Below are positions 35,095 to 47,773 of a stretch of 64,000 bases of DNA, in pieces; the stretch's first letter is position 1, and every line of letters begins with the position of its first letter. The stretch spans positions 153,547,428 through 153,611,427 of the forward strand of contig NC_135784.1 in NCBI RefSeq assembly GCF_051106095.1, written 5' to 3'. The stretch is from Pogona vitticeps. Its lineage: Eukaryota; Chordata; Lepidosauria; Squamata; Agamidae. The translations under genes and the position numbers were made by a program. Below the pieces are notes generated by a model. The model saw only the letters and a list, made by a program, of their open reading frames with translations, was not told the DNA's origin and made no database searches.

Positions 35095-36990
35095 ACGATC
35101 TCTCCCAGCGGCTTTATAGAGCATGGGGGATAGAATAGAATCCTATGACATCCCACTGCTTAATCACCGTGGGGCTAAGCAAAAGTACCCCAATATCACC
35201 CTTTGGAACTAGTTCCAGAGACAGGAACGGAGCCACTGTGGTACAATACTGTACCTTCCACAGAGCCTGTCCAAAAGGAGACTATGATCAATGGTATCAA
35301 ATGCCACCAAGACAGAGCCAGATCCCCTTGTCTTTAGCGTGGAGCAGGTAATCAGTCAGGGCAGCTAAGGCCTCTTTGATACCAAACTCTGGTCTGAAAC
35401 TAGGCTGAAGTTTCTTCCAAGAACATGCGAAGCTCCCCATTCACCACCTTGCCCAAAAATCAAATATTTGCCATGGGGAAATAATTGTCACATACTTCTG
35501 GGTCCAGATAAGTCCTCTTTGGGAGAGAGGGCACCACCACCTATTTCAAAACAGAAACAACCATCACCTGCCATAATGAGGTATTTGTTACCTCCTGGAC
35601 CCACCATTCAACCCACCCTTGCTAGATCTTGTCAACCACGATGGCAAGGGTCAAGCATACGCATGGTGAGATGGGCCGATTCAAACTTCTTGTCCACATC
35701 AACAAGCCACTGCTGCTGAAACGGATCCCCCAAACCTGCCTAGACTATGCTCTAGTCTAGACACATCCCTAAGTACTGTAACATTTGTGACATCCAGTTC
35801 CAAGTGACTGTCTCTTTTAAGTGCCTAGCGAATTTCTAACAGCTGGTGACTTAGGGTTCTGCTTCTAGCCTTTCTGGGTCCAATCCCAAGTCAGCTTGTA
35901 ACCACTCAGAACAATTCTGCTGGGTGGCAGGGTCAAGATGAAAAAGCATTGGCAAGTAAAACAATTAGAAGGCTAATCATAATTGCTTCGAGACCTGTGC
36001 CACTTGAACTCTAGCTGTTATCCGGTTTGTTTAGTCATCCACCAATCTTTGATAAACCAAGGGAATTATAGGCTCCACTACACCACCCTTGAGAGCAACT
36101 GTATCAACTACCCCTTCCATATCACCATTCCACAGTGAGACCAAGGCCTCGACTGAATTACTAGCCCTGTCAGCCAGAATCTCCCCTAGAACATTCAAGA
36201 GTCCTTTGGATTCCATAAATCTGTGAAGGTGGAACTTTTTATTGGGTCCTCTGCCAATGGAGAATCTGCTGCCATCAAACCAAACTTCACAAGGAAATGA
36301 TCGGACCATGACAATAGGGTTATAGGAACCTCTCCCTGACAAAAACAAACAAAGATCATCCTTCATTCTTCCGGTGGCATAATCCAGATTCAGAATGGCC
36401 TGCCACATATATTGGGCCAAAGATGTGTTGAGACATTTCCATGGTTGCCATGGTGACTATGAAATACAGAACAGGACCTGTCAGGACATTCTCAGAATGA
36501 AAGTTGAAATCCCCTAGAGCACTGGTTCTTAACCTTGGGTTACTCAGGAGTTTTGGACTGCAACTCCCAGAAGCCTTCACCACCAGCTGTCCTGACTGGG
36601 GTTTCTGGGAGTTGCAGTTCAAAAGCATCCGAGTAACAAAGGTTAAGAACCACTGCCCTAGAGCAATAGTCCTGGAGTTAACTAACCCTAACCCCTGAGA
36701 TGACCTCCAGCAGAGACGCTGCAGGGTAGAGGGTACACCAACAGCAACCCTATTCTGTCTTTTTGGCACAGCACTAAGTACGGGCTCTCAAAACTGGTGC
36801 CAGGGTAGATAAGCTTCCGTGTGTGAGAGATGGAGTCCTTACGGCTGTTGCCAATTCCTCTCCCCCACACCCATCTCTCCAGTCTAGGCTGATGCTAGAT
36901 CAGGTATCCAGGTGAGCAATGCTGAGAACTGGAGCCCCTATCCAACCCTTCCATCCAGGTCTCAGTAAAAGACTCAATAATTTCAGTCCA
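35095..36990 (-). mobile_element. L2-type LINE, decayed, interrupted by a hAT MITE
   Basis: Minus-strand fragments: 36031-36420 reads DLCLFLSGRGSYNPIVMVRS and related text in the position of the L2 endonuclease/linker. Around 35100-35320 the translation holds FDTIDHSLLLDRL-like residues of the reverse transcriptase, followed by VPQWLRS- and SCGMS-like motifs. Many stops. The MITE at 36520-36655 is inserted in it. Confidence 0.6.
36520..36655. mobile_element. Hairpin hAT MITE, copy 2 (TSD CCCTAGAG)
   Basis: Same 136-bp family as 11825-11960, about six differences by hand count, flanked by perfect 8-bp duplications CCCTAGAG (36512-36519 and 36656-36663). Inserted in an L2 LINE, so younger than that LINE. 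Confidence 0.94.
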
Positions 36991-37879
36991 TCATGCCCAC
37001 TGCTTGCTCTCTTGGACAGGAATTATGTTAATATTAGTACATTGTGCTTGCAACAGATCTGTTAACCACCTCGCAGCAGAGTAGTGAATACTTTGTCATT
37101 TACTTTAAGTTTGTTTAGAAGGTCTATTGTGATGTAAAAACCCTGAAGTGAATTTTTGAGCATTTACTGTCTATTTGTGCCAATCCTGGGAAACTTGTTA
37201 ATTGGGTCAGAACAGTAGCTCAGAACCATGTCTTTGTCCTCACTAAATGCTTCCTTTTGCTCACACCTGCTATTTTCTTGCATCTTTCGTGCAAATAAAC
37301 TGACTTTGTATTTCGTACTTTTGATTTGTTGTTTGACAAGTAGATATGCTGTATAATGTCGTGCCACTGGATACAGAGCATTCTGGTTATATAATGCTTA
37401 ATCTGCGCATCTTTTTAATCCATGTAAAGCCATTAAAGTTTAATCCACTTTGATTTCAACTAAAAAGCAAAATAGGACAACCTTTTGTTGAAATGCCAGC
37501 CATTTTCTGTGCATTTGATGATTCAGGTAGGCCTTGGGATCACTTTGCATCCTTAATTATTTTTGTCTGAATTTTAGACCATGGAAGGCACTGGGCCATT
37601 GAAATGCTTCCATATGATGGTGAATACAGCAGTTCTTGACAGCTATGTATTTGATTTGGGGGAGCAGTGTGTGCAGCACAGCCTGCACAGAGGATTCTGG
37701 GAGCTGGAATCAGAAAATATGTGCATTTCCATGCTGTGGAGAACAGATAGATTAACTTTACAGGAGAGGCGCGGAGTTTGACATTAAGCCCTTCTGAGGC
37801 TCTGTGCCTTGTTTGGGAGCCAGATCTTGGAGAGAATACCTGGAGTTCTGACTTCGTGATTTCTCTACCTCCGGCAATC

Positions 37880-38255
37880 TATTCTTTTGTTTACTCTATT
37901 TTATTTGTATCCTGTCTTTGTGCCAGCAAAATAGCTCAAGGAGAACCCCTCCCGCTTTGTCTTCTGGTGACAGGTATAAATGATTTTGTTGAGACAGGCT
38001 ATTAATTTATTGAGCAGTTTTAAATCCTGCATTCTGGACACTTATTGTTTTATATGAGTTTTTAATACATTTAAGGGATTTTTTAACAGTTTTAACAATT
38101 TTAAAAAGGCTGTTACATGTTTATTTGTTTTTAGTGTTACAATGTATTGTAGTTTTAGTTGGTTTGCTTTTTAAAGAACTTGTGAGCCACCTTGGGTCCC
38201 GTAATTGGGAGAAAGGCATAATGCGAATGAAAATAATAAATAAATAAAATATGCA
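37880..38255. mobile_element. L2-type LINE 3' end fragments
   Basis: A minus-strand tail at about 37885-37945 and a plus-strand tail at 38150-38255 (GAGCCACCTTGGGTCCCGTA, then AATAAATAAATAAA). Both are short remnants. Confidence 0.5.
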
Positions 38256-39171
38256 AAAGACAAATGCAGCTAAAAAGACAATTACAATATTTTTTTATAA
38301 AAAAGCAATTAAACAATTAGCATATTAAAATGCTTAATAGAAGAAAAACATTTCCCCTATTTGAAAGCACATTTCAAAAGATTAAAAAAGTACAGGATTC
38401 CCCATTGAAGCCCTTTCCTGGGTAGCCAGTCAGTTCACAAATTCCTTCTTGAGCTGAAAACTCTTTCCCTGTTGACTCAAAGGCAATAGAGAGGTCTCCC
38501 CCGGGAGGGATTTCCAGTCTGTGAGCAGCCAGTGAAAAGGCTCTTTCTCATATCCTCCTGAGGCACACCTCTGAGGCTGGCAGGACTGACAGAAAGACTT
38601 CACCCCAAGATCTTTGAATGTGGGCAGATCATATGGGGAGAAGCAGTCATTGAAATAACCTGTCAGAACTTTAGTGAACCAGCATTTTGGACTGATCCTA
38701 GAAACAACTGCTAGCCAGTGAAGGTAACATAAGAAATTTCAGTCCTTACTGTAACTAGCTGTGGTCAACAGGCTGGCTGCAGTTCCTGGATGTTCTCAAC
38801 ACTTTTCAAAGGCAGCCCTACATAGAGCTCATTACAGTACTGTACCACACATGGGATATAATAGAGGCATGCAGGATGTAACAAAGGCATTTCCCTGCAA
38901 GCTAAGAGACAGAAGCAAAGAGAATGAGGAGCGGCCTAGTTGCTCCATTTCAGTAGGGTGGAGAAACTCTGTTTAAAAAAAAAGAACAAGCAAAAGTGTG
39001 GCAGAGATCATGATGAGGCCAGGCTGGGCTGCTGACTACCTTGACTGAAGTCTCCCAACCTCCTCATCTACAATCTGCAGGCTGCCACCATGCTTTTAAA
39101 TGGGAATGTGGGCCACCCACCCCATTAGGTGCTTAATACGGCATTTCCCGTATTTTAATAAGGCAAGCAGT
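38256..39171. other. Intergenic, probable old repeat
   Basis: GGGCAGATCATATGGGGAGA and similar phrases suggest a degenerate interspersed repeat around 38560-38830. No gene recognised. Confidence 0.35.
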
Positions 39172-39714
39172 TACAGTGGGGTCTCTACTTAAGAACGTCC
39201 CTACTTAAGAACAATCCAACTTAAGAACAGCTCCATTTGCTAAATTTTGCTTCTACTTGAGAACAGAAATCCAAGATAAGAACAGGAAAAAAAAACCTTC
39301 CCTGCTCTTTTTTTAATCTTAGGTCATCTTAGGTTAAAAAAAAATTCTCCCCCTAGTGGTACAGTACGTATTAACCAGCTTTGCATTAGTTTCTATGGGA
39401 ACTAATGCTTCAATGTACGAACGCACCTCTACATAACAAAAAAACAGCCAGAACAGATTAATTGGTTTTCAGTCCATTCCTATGGGAAATTTTGCTTCAA
39501 CTTAAGAACGTTTCAACTTAAGAACACCATTCCAATACGGATTAAGTTCTTAAGTAGAGGTTCCATTGTAGTTTCTATGGACGGAAAAGAGCAGATACGG
39601 ATTAAATGGTTTTCAATGCATTCCTATGGGAAATGCAGATTCAACATAAGAATTTTTCAACTTGAGAACCACCTTCCAATACAGATTAAGTTCTTAAGTA
39701 GAGACCCCACTGTA
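39172..39714. mobile_element. Tigger-like MITE, copy 3, with duplicated 3' part
   Basis: Ends TACAGTGGGGTCTCTACTTA and TTAAGTAGAGACCCCACTGTA-type complement. The 3' portion occurs twice: about 39440-39569 (ending TTAAGTAGAGGTTCCATTGT) and about 39590-39714. This points to a partial tandem duplication or a nested relative. Confidence 0.7.
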
Positions 39715-40547
39715 CGATGGAGTAATAGGCACTGAACATCTGGAGCACCATCCTTCTCTTGAGTGCACAGTTTGTCAGGCAATGTAGATGGAAACCCCCC
39801 CCCCACACACACACACAAGAGAGAGAAAAGTTCTGGTTTGGTTTCCTACAGCGTGGACACAAATTTCCTCCTCTTTCACCAAGCAGTTGACAGATTCCCC
39901 ATTAATCTGAACACTGATTCTAGCCTGGCCTTTCTTCCCATGCTTATGGCAGGCTGTTCACCTTAAACCAGTTTTTAAAAATCCAATTTTACATTTCTAA
40001 AAAGCTAATGCACAATCCTTAAAACACCCACACCCACCCACCCACCGACCTGATTTTTGAACATTTCAAAACATTTGTGGGGATGGGAGATAGAGTGGTA
40101 TGCATTGTTACAAGTACTAACCCATTAAGACTATACATACGTAACATCAGTTGCTGTCTCTTGGTTCCCTGACCTTGGAGAATTTTTGTTTGCTTCATCA
40201 GACTGCAGTGAGTGTGCTTCTAAAGCTATGCTTCATTTGTAGTATTCAAATATTAAATTCAAGTTATGAAAAAGCCACTGCTTTTAGGTAGTCATGTAAT
40301 AAGAAGTTCTGGAGATGACTGTTGTGCATCTTTTGAATAATTATATTTACCTCCAGCCTGAAGAAGACCTTACTCAACCAAAAAACCTTGGAATGTAGTG
40401 GTTAAACTGCAGTATTGCAGTGAAGACTGCTCATGACCAGAGTTTGATCCTAGGTGGGACGTAGCTGGCTTGGCGTTGACTTACTTCCGAAGTCGGTAAA
40501 CTGAATGTACCCAGCTTTCTTGAGGAGGGCAGGGGAGCAATGTGCAG

Positions 40548-40960
40548 CCTGCTTAATTAAAATTGTAAACTGCCCAGAGAGTGCTTTAAGCACTAAGGTA
40601 AAGGTTAGGGTTCCCCTTGACAATTTTTGTCCAGTCGTGTTCGACTCTAGGGGGCGGTGCTCATCCCTGTTTTCAAGCCACAGAGCCAGCGTTTTGTCCA
40701 AAGACAATCTTCCGTGGTCACATGGCCAGTGCGACTTAGACACGGAACGCCGTTACCTTCCCACCGAGGTGGTCCCTATTTATCTACTCGCATTTGCATG
40801 CTTTCGAACCGCTAGGTTGGCGGGAGCTGGGACAAGCGACAGGCGCTCACTCCGTTGCATGGATTTGATCTTATGACTGCTGGTCTTCTGACCCTGCAGC
40901 ACAGGCTTCTGCGGTTTAGCCCACAGCGCCACCACGTCCCCACTAAGCGGACAGTATATA
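40548..40960 (+). mobile_element. L2-type LINE tail split by a Sauria SINE
   Basis: AACTGCCCAGAGAGTGCTTT and CGGACAGTATATAA are the two halves of an L2 3' tail, separated by the SINE at 40598-40940. Confidence 0.7.
40598..40940 (-). mobile_element. Sauria-type SINE with TSD CACTAAG
   Basis: Minus-strand copy with the BovB-like tail (GTAAAGGTTAGGGTTCCCCT on the plus strand), CCAGTCGTGTTCGACTCTAG, and the tRNA-like head (GATTTGATCTTATGACTGCT, GCGGTTTAGCCCACAGCGCC). Flanked by CACTAAG at 40591-40597 and 40941-40947. Confidence 0.9.
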
Positions 40961-41400
40961 ACCAGGACACTTTGCTTTTGCTTCAGCCTCCATACTCTTC
41001 ACGTATATGCCTATCATTAATCTAGTCAAAAACTGAGGAAGCTATATTGCTTCATTGGAGCCATTTGACATTGAACAGTACCTTTGTATGAATCTATCAA
41101 AACATGTGCAAGCTTTTGCAGTATTCTTCAGGCTGGATAAGAAATAAAGAGTTGGTTGAGGAAAGGAAATTAAAAAAAGAAGACTGAGTTGATTCCTGTG
41201 AAAGGTCACATTTGGTCTCCCTTTAGCACTGGCTGCTGTTTTTGTTTCATGGAGCAGGTTTCCAGTAAAGTAGAAATGCTAAGAAATATTATCCACTCCA
41301 AATTATAATAATAATTTGTTGTGATGTACCATCAACCCGCCTTCAACTTATAGCAACGCTGTGAAGGGTGAGCTCCAGTATGTTTTATCATTAATAACAG

Positions 41401-41648
41401 CAAGAATAGTGTGCTGTCAAGTCAATTCTGACTTATGGTGACCCTTTTCAGGGTTTTCTAGGCATAGAGTACTCAGAAGTGGCTCCCCATTCCCTTCTTG
41501 CGGGGGCATTTTCTGGAACTGTGTAACTTGCCCAAAGCTACACAGGCTGGCTCTATTTGCTGGAGGCACCGTGAGGGAATCGAACTCCCAACCTCTGGCT
41601 CCACAGCCAGATACCTAACTAACTCACTGAGCTATCTAACCAGCCTGT
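41401..41648 (-). mobile_element. tRNA-derived SINE, near full length
   Basis: On the minus strand: head GATAGCTCAGTGAGTTAGTT and GGGAGTTCGATTCCCTCACG (good A and B boxes), middle GGGCAAGTTACACAGTTCCA, tail GGGTCACCATAAGTCAGAAT followed by TGACTTGACAGCACA. Reference copy for the fragments at 12000-12130, 31622-31790 and 56745-56885. Confidence 0.8.
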
Positions 41649-41782
41649 TGTTAACAATAAAATAATACAATTATAAACATTTTAAAACAGGAAGATGCTT
41701 GATCAAAATTAAAGCAACACAAAGCTCTAAGCCTGCAGACAGTTAAAAGTAATTTGAGGAAGACATCACTGTCCTAGATGCA

Positions 41783-42061
41783 TACAGTGTTTCCCCCCAA
41801 ATAAAACAGGGTTTTATAAAATTCTTGCTCCAAAAAAACGCATTAGGGCTTATTTTCAGGGATGTTTTATTTTTTCATGTACAACAATCTGCATTTATTC
41901 AAATACAGTCATGTCATCTTCTGGTTGTTGCACAATGGTGGAGGGCAGGGTTTCACTTACCTGGGGCTTATTTTAGGGGTAGGGCTTATATTACAAGCAT
42001 CCTGAAAAATCATACAAGGGCTTATTTTCAGGTTAGATCTTATTTTTGGGGAAACAGGGTA
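41783..42061. mobile_element. TA-flanked MITE (TGTTTCCCC family), copy C
   Basis: Intact 279-bp copy with TACAGTGTTTCCCCCC and GGGGAAACAGGGTA ends. Same interior as copies A and B. Confidence 0.82.
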
Positions 42062-42349
42062 ACAAAACATGCCCACATTTATTTTGCCCTATACTCACTG
42101 TGCCATACAGTCAATAATATTTTACATGTTTTTGAAGCAATACAGCTCTGTGCAGTAGCAGCAATAATGGGATGGAGGTGCACCCTAAAGGTGAGGAAGT
42201 GCCTCTCATTCCACCTTCAAGACCTCCTTTGGGGGTATACAAACTATTAATTATTTGTCTTCAATCTTAACACTGTGTGTGCAGGGTGTGCTTGAGAGAT
42301 AAATTAACTGACTTTCCTTCCCACAAGGGAATTTCGTTATAGATATAGG

Positions 42350-42538
42350 CATGTGAAAAAGAAAGTATTGTGCACCCTCTTTGAATTCTATGGTTTTACA
42401 TATCAGGACATCATAAAAACCATCTGGTCCTTAGCAGGTTTAATTTTCAGACCTGCTAAGAGCCAGATGTTTTTTTTAATCATGTCCTATTTTGTAAAAC
42501 CATAGAATTGAAAGAGGGTGTACTTTCTTCTTCACATG
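42350..42538. mobile_element. 189-bp near-perfect palindrome (MITE-like)
   Basis: Left arm 42350-42440 (CATGTGAAAAAGAAAGTA, CACCCTCTTTGAATTCTATG, ATCTGGTCCTTAGCAGGT) and right arm 42449-42538 are reverse complements with few mismatches around a spacer of about 8 bp. Foldback MITEs of DNA transposons look like this. Target duplication not certain, superfamily not assigned. Confidence 0.75.
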
Positions 42539-43299
42539 ACTTGGCAATCAGACTTACAAAGTAAACCTTCCAGTGGACAACCATTTAACAAGTCACTCCA
42601 AATTTGGATATGAAGGCGAGTTAAAACAATGTGCTTTAACGAAACCATTTCCCCATTGGTGGGAAGCACCACTGCAAAAAATAACTGCAAAGTGTGTTGA
42701 TTAGTTGCTATTTTTTAGAGCATAGCCTTGAAGTAACTAAATATAAATAATGGAATTATCTGTAATTAATTCTGTTTCTAAACAAGGAAGTGCCGCCTGA
42801 TGTTACTTATTGCACTCCTAGTTTTATTTCTGTTCATTTCCATTACTTTGGTGGAAAGAACAGAGGAGTGATAACAGAATGGCGCAAAACTTGAAAATTT
42901 TTCAGAAATTGCCTCTTTAAAGTACACTCTAAAAGTAACATTTAAAAGTAAGGTGAAAACTTTATTCATTATGACAACAAAGTAATTTCATTCCTGCTTT
43001 TTCCATTATTTCTAAGATATAACTTTATCATGTGCTCATTATCTCCAAAAGTACCTACTTGCAGATAACTATAATTTGTAACTCATTTTGTCCAGGTTCT
43101 GGGAGAGATCAGCAGCTTGTAAAATCAAGTTTTAAAAATGATTGCAGTTTTCTTTTTAATTATAAAGAACTTCTTTTTGAAAACTGAAGTTTTAATAACA
43201 ACTAACTACTGGCGCTTATTGGCAATTTAACTACAGCTAATTACTTTTTAAAGTAAATTCCAAATTCCAGAGCATGGTGAAACCGTATTTTAAATGGCC

Positions 43300-43400
43300 A
43301 GCTTTATATTATTTAATTTCTATTTTAATCCTGCCTTCTTCCTCTTGTGGCAATCCAAGGCGGCATACTAAAATGGAAAATCAACCATGAATTAAAACAA
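43300..43400 (-). mobile_element. L2-type LINE 3' end fragment
   Basis: Minus-strand tail with GTATGCCGCCTTGGATTGCC. Short. Confidence 0.45.
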
Positions 43401-43974
43401 ATGGATTCAGTTTTAAAACCATGCTGTACAAATGTTTTAATATATTGTTTAAAATCTTTAAATCAGATATTAAAATCCTCCTCTCAGTTTTCTGCTGGTT
43501 CTCCAAAAGCTCTCTAAAGTTTTCAACGGCCATTGAGACAAAAGGCATAGCTGCAGTTCAGCCGTCCCTCACATTAGTACCCGTTGGATATGTTGGACTA
43601 CAATTCCCATCTGCCTCAGCCGTCATAACTAGGGAAATTATGTATACTATATCTGCCTATCAGTCTGTCTAGCCACCCTATAGCCTAAGCTATAGACACA
43701 CACACACATAGTAAAAGCATACAGAGTAAAACAATAATAATTATTATTATCATTGAGGCTGACAGACTAAGACTTAAGGAGAGTAGAGTCCTGGTCAGAA
43801 AGCTTGTTGAGAGAAGCAGCAGTGGAGGAGGGGAGGGGGGCAATGGGTACGAGAGTGCTTCCCCTTTGATCCTCAACTTTCCCCTGGAATACAATACAGT
43901 ATTTCTGTCCATAGACCTCCTCCTCCTCCCTCTGCCAAGCCTTCCGCCACTGCCGGGGAGGTGGTGCTCTATCC

Positions 43975-44062
43975 CAGTGGTTCTTAACCTTTTTGAAAGA
44001 AACGCCCCCTTGAGCCATTGAGGAAGTTGTCATCGCCCCCCTCCCCACAGTGATGATATCTT

Positions 44063-44142
<80 letters not shown>

Positions 44143-44522
44143 GACACTTAAATCCAATGACCCCTGAAAACAAAATTCAATTCCAAGAAAATGAAATGCC
44201 CCCCAAAAAGTAAAATTTAATGATTTAGTTGCAAGTGAATTTTAAGACGCAAAAAGAAATATAAAAAGGGCATAAAAACAAATGCAGGAACTAAAAATTT
44301 CAAGACAAAAAGTCTGAAACTAAATTAAAATTGGAGGAAAATATATATTCATGCACACTGTTAAAAGGCTGCAGCCATCTTCACAGGTTTGGCTTGCTCC
44401 AGCGCCCCCTACCGCCCCCCTTCTGCTCCAGTGCCCCCACACCGCCCCTTTTCATTCTACCGCCCCCCTGAAAAATGAAATCGCCCCCTGGGGGGCGTTA
44501 TTGCCCACGTTAAGAACCACTG
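43975..44522. mobile_element. hAT MITE (TSD CTCTATCC) containing an (ATTT)n repeat
   Basis: A 548-bp element starting CAGTGGTTCTTAACCTTTTT and ending ACGTTAAGAACCACTG, flanked by perfect 8-bp duplications CTCTATCC (43967-43974 and 44523-44530). The interior is rich in CGCCCCC phrases and is interrupted by an ATTT microsatellite. It shares only the outer termini with the 136-bp hairpin family, so it is a different hAT MITE. Confidence 0.92.
44061..44141 (+). repeat. (ATTT)n microsatellite
   Basis: About twenty pure ATTT units inside the hAT MITE at 43975-44522. Confidence 0.97.
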
Positions 44523-45149
44523 CTCTATCCCTTTCCCGTTGGAGATGTTGCTCTGCCCTCTTTTGGCAGATGTTAGGATTGCAGTGAACAAGATGAGGCA
44601 AGGTGACAGCGTGAATGTTGTTAGCGCCCTGTGAGGGGCCCAGAAAGACATTTAGTCCAAGAGAAGAGGTTAAAACGAGATGGACATACCTTTTTATTGC
44701 AAATTTCAAAGTAAAAAGATGTACAGTACAAAGGAAATCAAATAAGTCAGACGTTAATCTTTCAATCCAACTATTTTTGTTGTAGAAGTAGGTTTTGTTT
44801 TGTTTTAAACACATTCTTTCTCCTCTCCCTCCTGTTCCTCAAACTCCTTCTTTTCTTTGTTGTTGTTATCTTAGGACAGAACAAAAGCTAGAGGAGGGGG
44901 TTGAAAGGCGTGGGAAGCAAACGTATTGGGGAAGACAAGCAAAGTGCAGCAAGAAAATAAAACATTTGCCCTGATAGTTGTTGTTGTTGGGGGGGGTAAG
45001 CTGTGGTGGTGACTTTCTTAATTCCCAGCATGAACAGCTCAGTCTCCTTATGCTTTCCCTTTAGTAGTCCATGGTTCTGTTCTATGCATACCCAGGAGAG
45101 CACTTTCAGTTGTGAACCTCAGAAAAGCATTTGCACAGACGTGAATTAA

Positions 45150-45250
45150 ATTAAGCCTCACAACACCCCTGTGAGGTAGGTAATTACCCGTTTTACAGAT
45201 GGGTAAAACTGAGGCACATAGAGAGGTTAGGTGACTTGCCCAAGGTCTCT
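45150..45250 (-). mobile_element. MIR-type core-SINE fragment
   Basis: CCCTGTGAGGTAGGTAATTA, TTTTACAGATGGGTAAAACT, GAGAGGTTAGGTGACTTGCC match the reverse complement of the MIR core known across amniotes. Followed by a CT repeat at 45248-45272. Confidence 0.7.
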
Positions 45251-45259
45251 CTCTCTCTC

Positions 45260-47770
45260 TCTCTCTCTCTCAATCTCTCCACACACACACACATGCACAA
45301 TGGTGGAACTGGAAACAGAAATTATTAGAGACCCTGGTTTGCAATATTCAACCAATACCTGAAAAAGCAGTTTTCACATTCTTCTTGATAAAACACTCCT
45401 CTATCTGCTCTCTCTCTCTCTCTCTCTCATACACACCCCTCATACAGGAACGTAGAGTTTATATATATGACACCTCATTCTGAGCAAATTCTAGAACAAC
45501 TTGAGAGAATGTTTATACTTTTCCTGTTGAATTCTTCTGCATCACAAAATGCCATTTGGATAAATGCATTTAATTGTGGGATGGGAATTTCTTACTGGCA
45601 TTTCTTTGCTTTCTCAGAGTTGCTTCACACGTGGCTTTTTTGCCCTGCGTAGAATCCAACTTGAGGGGTGTCTGTGTCTTGTAAGGGAAAGTCAGATTCA
45701 GTGTCTCTTATGAGATATTTTTCTTTTGCTATGAGTGCACAGTTTATCATCCACAAATTTCCGATAATGGCTGGCAACAGAATTTTCTGGCCTAAGTGCA
45801 AAATTTATAGTCTACCTTTACCTTCACCTCCAAAATCCCAAGTATGGCGTGGAGTTGGCTGGCTTATAAAGCTCTGGGACAAAGATTGGTTAAATTAAGA
45901 TGTAACAAACCACATTATTATGGGAGAAATGTCTATACCTAGACATGCAAACACACCGACTGACTTCTCATAAAAACTGCTGCTTGATCAGTCCTTTCGA
46001 TACATCACCACAGAACCTAAAGATTAAAAACAAACACGCCACAATCCTGTCATACCAAGACAAAGGAAATTGCTGCATTGGAGTGGCTTTTGACATACTC
46101 TGAACCTCAGATTGTGGGATCCTCAGGTAAAATTCCCCATCAATTTATTCCCAGCTTGTGAAAAAACAAGACACTGCAAACCGATGTCAGTTCTCTCCAC
46201 AGAAGTGACCTCCACACAGTTAAAATATCAAACAGAAGCCTTTCCTTCTGGGCCCCAGAGCAGTCTTTTAAAAAGGGTAAATAGTCAGTTAATGATCTCC
46301 ATTAGGAGACATGTTTAAGAACATGCTCTGAGCCACTGGGCAAAGCCAGTGCATGAGACATAGGTGTGACCCTCAGCCCTTTACATGGAAAAGAATATAC
46401 AGCAGTGATTAGAACAAAGAAATTAAAGTGCAATGTGTATATACTATTATCTTCCACTGGGTTGAATTCAGAATTGCTGTGAGGCAAAGTCTGGGCATCC
46501 ACTGTCCTGTATGAAGCTCTAGCATATTGTTTCTAAAGGACATTTTTACCAGTACACAGAAAACAGTGAAAGAACACAATGATGGCATGGCAAAGCTATT
46601 TATCACCTCTGCTAAAGTTAAAAAAGAAAAGGCAAGGCCAGTGCAAGAACTTTATTGGTAGGAAGGAGTGATCTATGCAGAGAATAAAAGGAGGCCAAGG
46701 TTCCAGGGCTGATTGATTGAAAGACCTTACCTGTAATATCAGGTAAGGATATTTTCATGCTGGCACAAAGCCTTGAAACTGAAGCACTCCACATGGTCAT
46801 AGAACATACAGTGCAGTGCCTCAGACTATAGGCTGTTTCCTCAACATGGTCTTGAGGACTATGGCATTTGAGCCCTTCACTTTCATATCCTATTCCTCTC
46901 AAATAAAATCCAGTTCATGGCTATTCTTTCCAATTTTTTCCTCTCTGTCTCCAAGACACAGACACCAAGATTCAGATGTTTAGATATAGTTTTCATTACA
47001 AACTTTGGGAATATTTCAAACTGCCTCAACATTTTTTGAGGGTATGGAGGCAAAGTGTGTGCCTGCAAACATATGGCTGTGGCCACATACACCCCTTGTT
47101 TTGAAACATGGTTTGGGTACATATTGAACACATCATGTTGTGCATAGGCCACATTTTTATTTCCCAACAATCACTTTCCCCAAATAATATATAATCACTG
47201 GACCAAATCTGGGCCAGTTCATTCTACCTGAATATACCCTGTATGACAGGGAAACTTGTAGCTGAGTTTGAAGCCATTTTTTCCATTCCAGTCACAGTGT
47301 ACTCACAAAACTGGCCTACACTTCATTTTTCCTTTCCCAGATTTTGAAACTACAGAGGTTCACTATAAGTTGATCGTTGGCAACTATTTGCTTGAACAAA
47401 ACATGCCTGATGCTTCCTCTGATTCTTTGTAGTTCACCAAAGCACAAGTGCCCCAAACTTGTAGCAACCACACCTAACAAATTTCCAAATGGCCAGACTC
47501 TACTGCCAAAGCCATCCATTTTGCAAAATTGGCGTATGGAAATTATGAGCTTTCATTACCAACACTCAACTCTACATACTTTTTCTTATAGTCTACATAA
47601 TTGCTGTACAACTTTTCCCCTGTTAAAAATATGGAACAGGTATCAAGCTGATTTTCCTTTGTGCAGTAAAACTACAATTTTTTTTCTTCATATACTTTTG
47701 CTAAAAATGGCTACATAGATTTTCGAAGACTTTTTTTTCCTTTTAATGACCAAGATGACCCACCAAGCCA
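45260..47770. other. Intergenic, repeat-poor
   Basis: AT-rich DNA with a second short CT repeat at 45405-45428 and otherwise no recognisable repeat or gene. Open frames are short and lack motifs. Confidence 0.45.
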
Positions 47771-47773
47771 GGT

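Noticed and set aside
34380-35095. Several overlapping frames on both strands in pyrimidine-rich DNA
   Set aside because: Both strands stay open because of biased composition; no recognisable protein.
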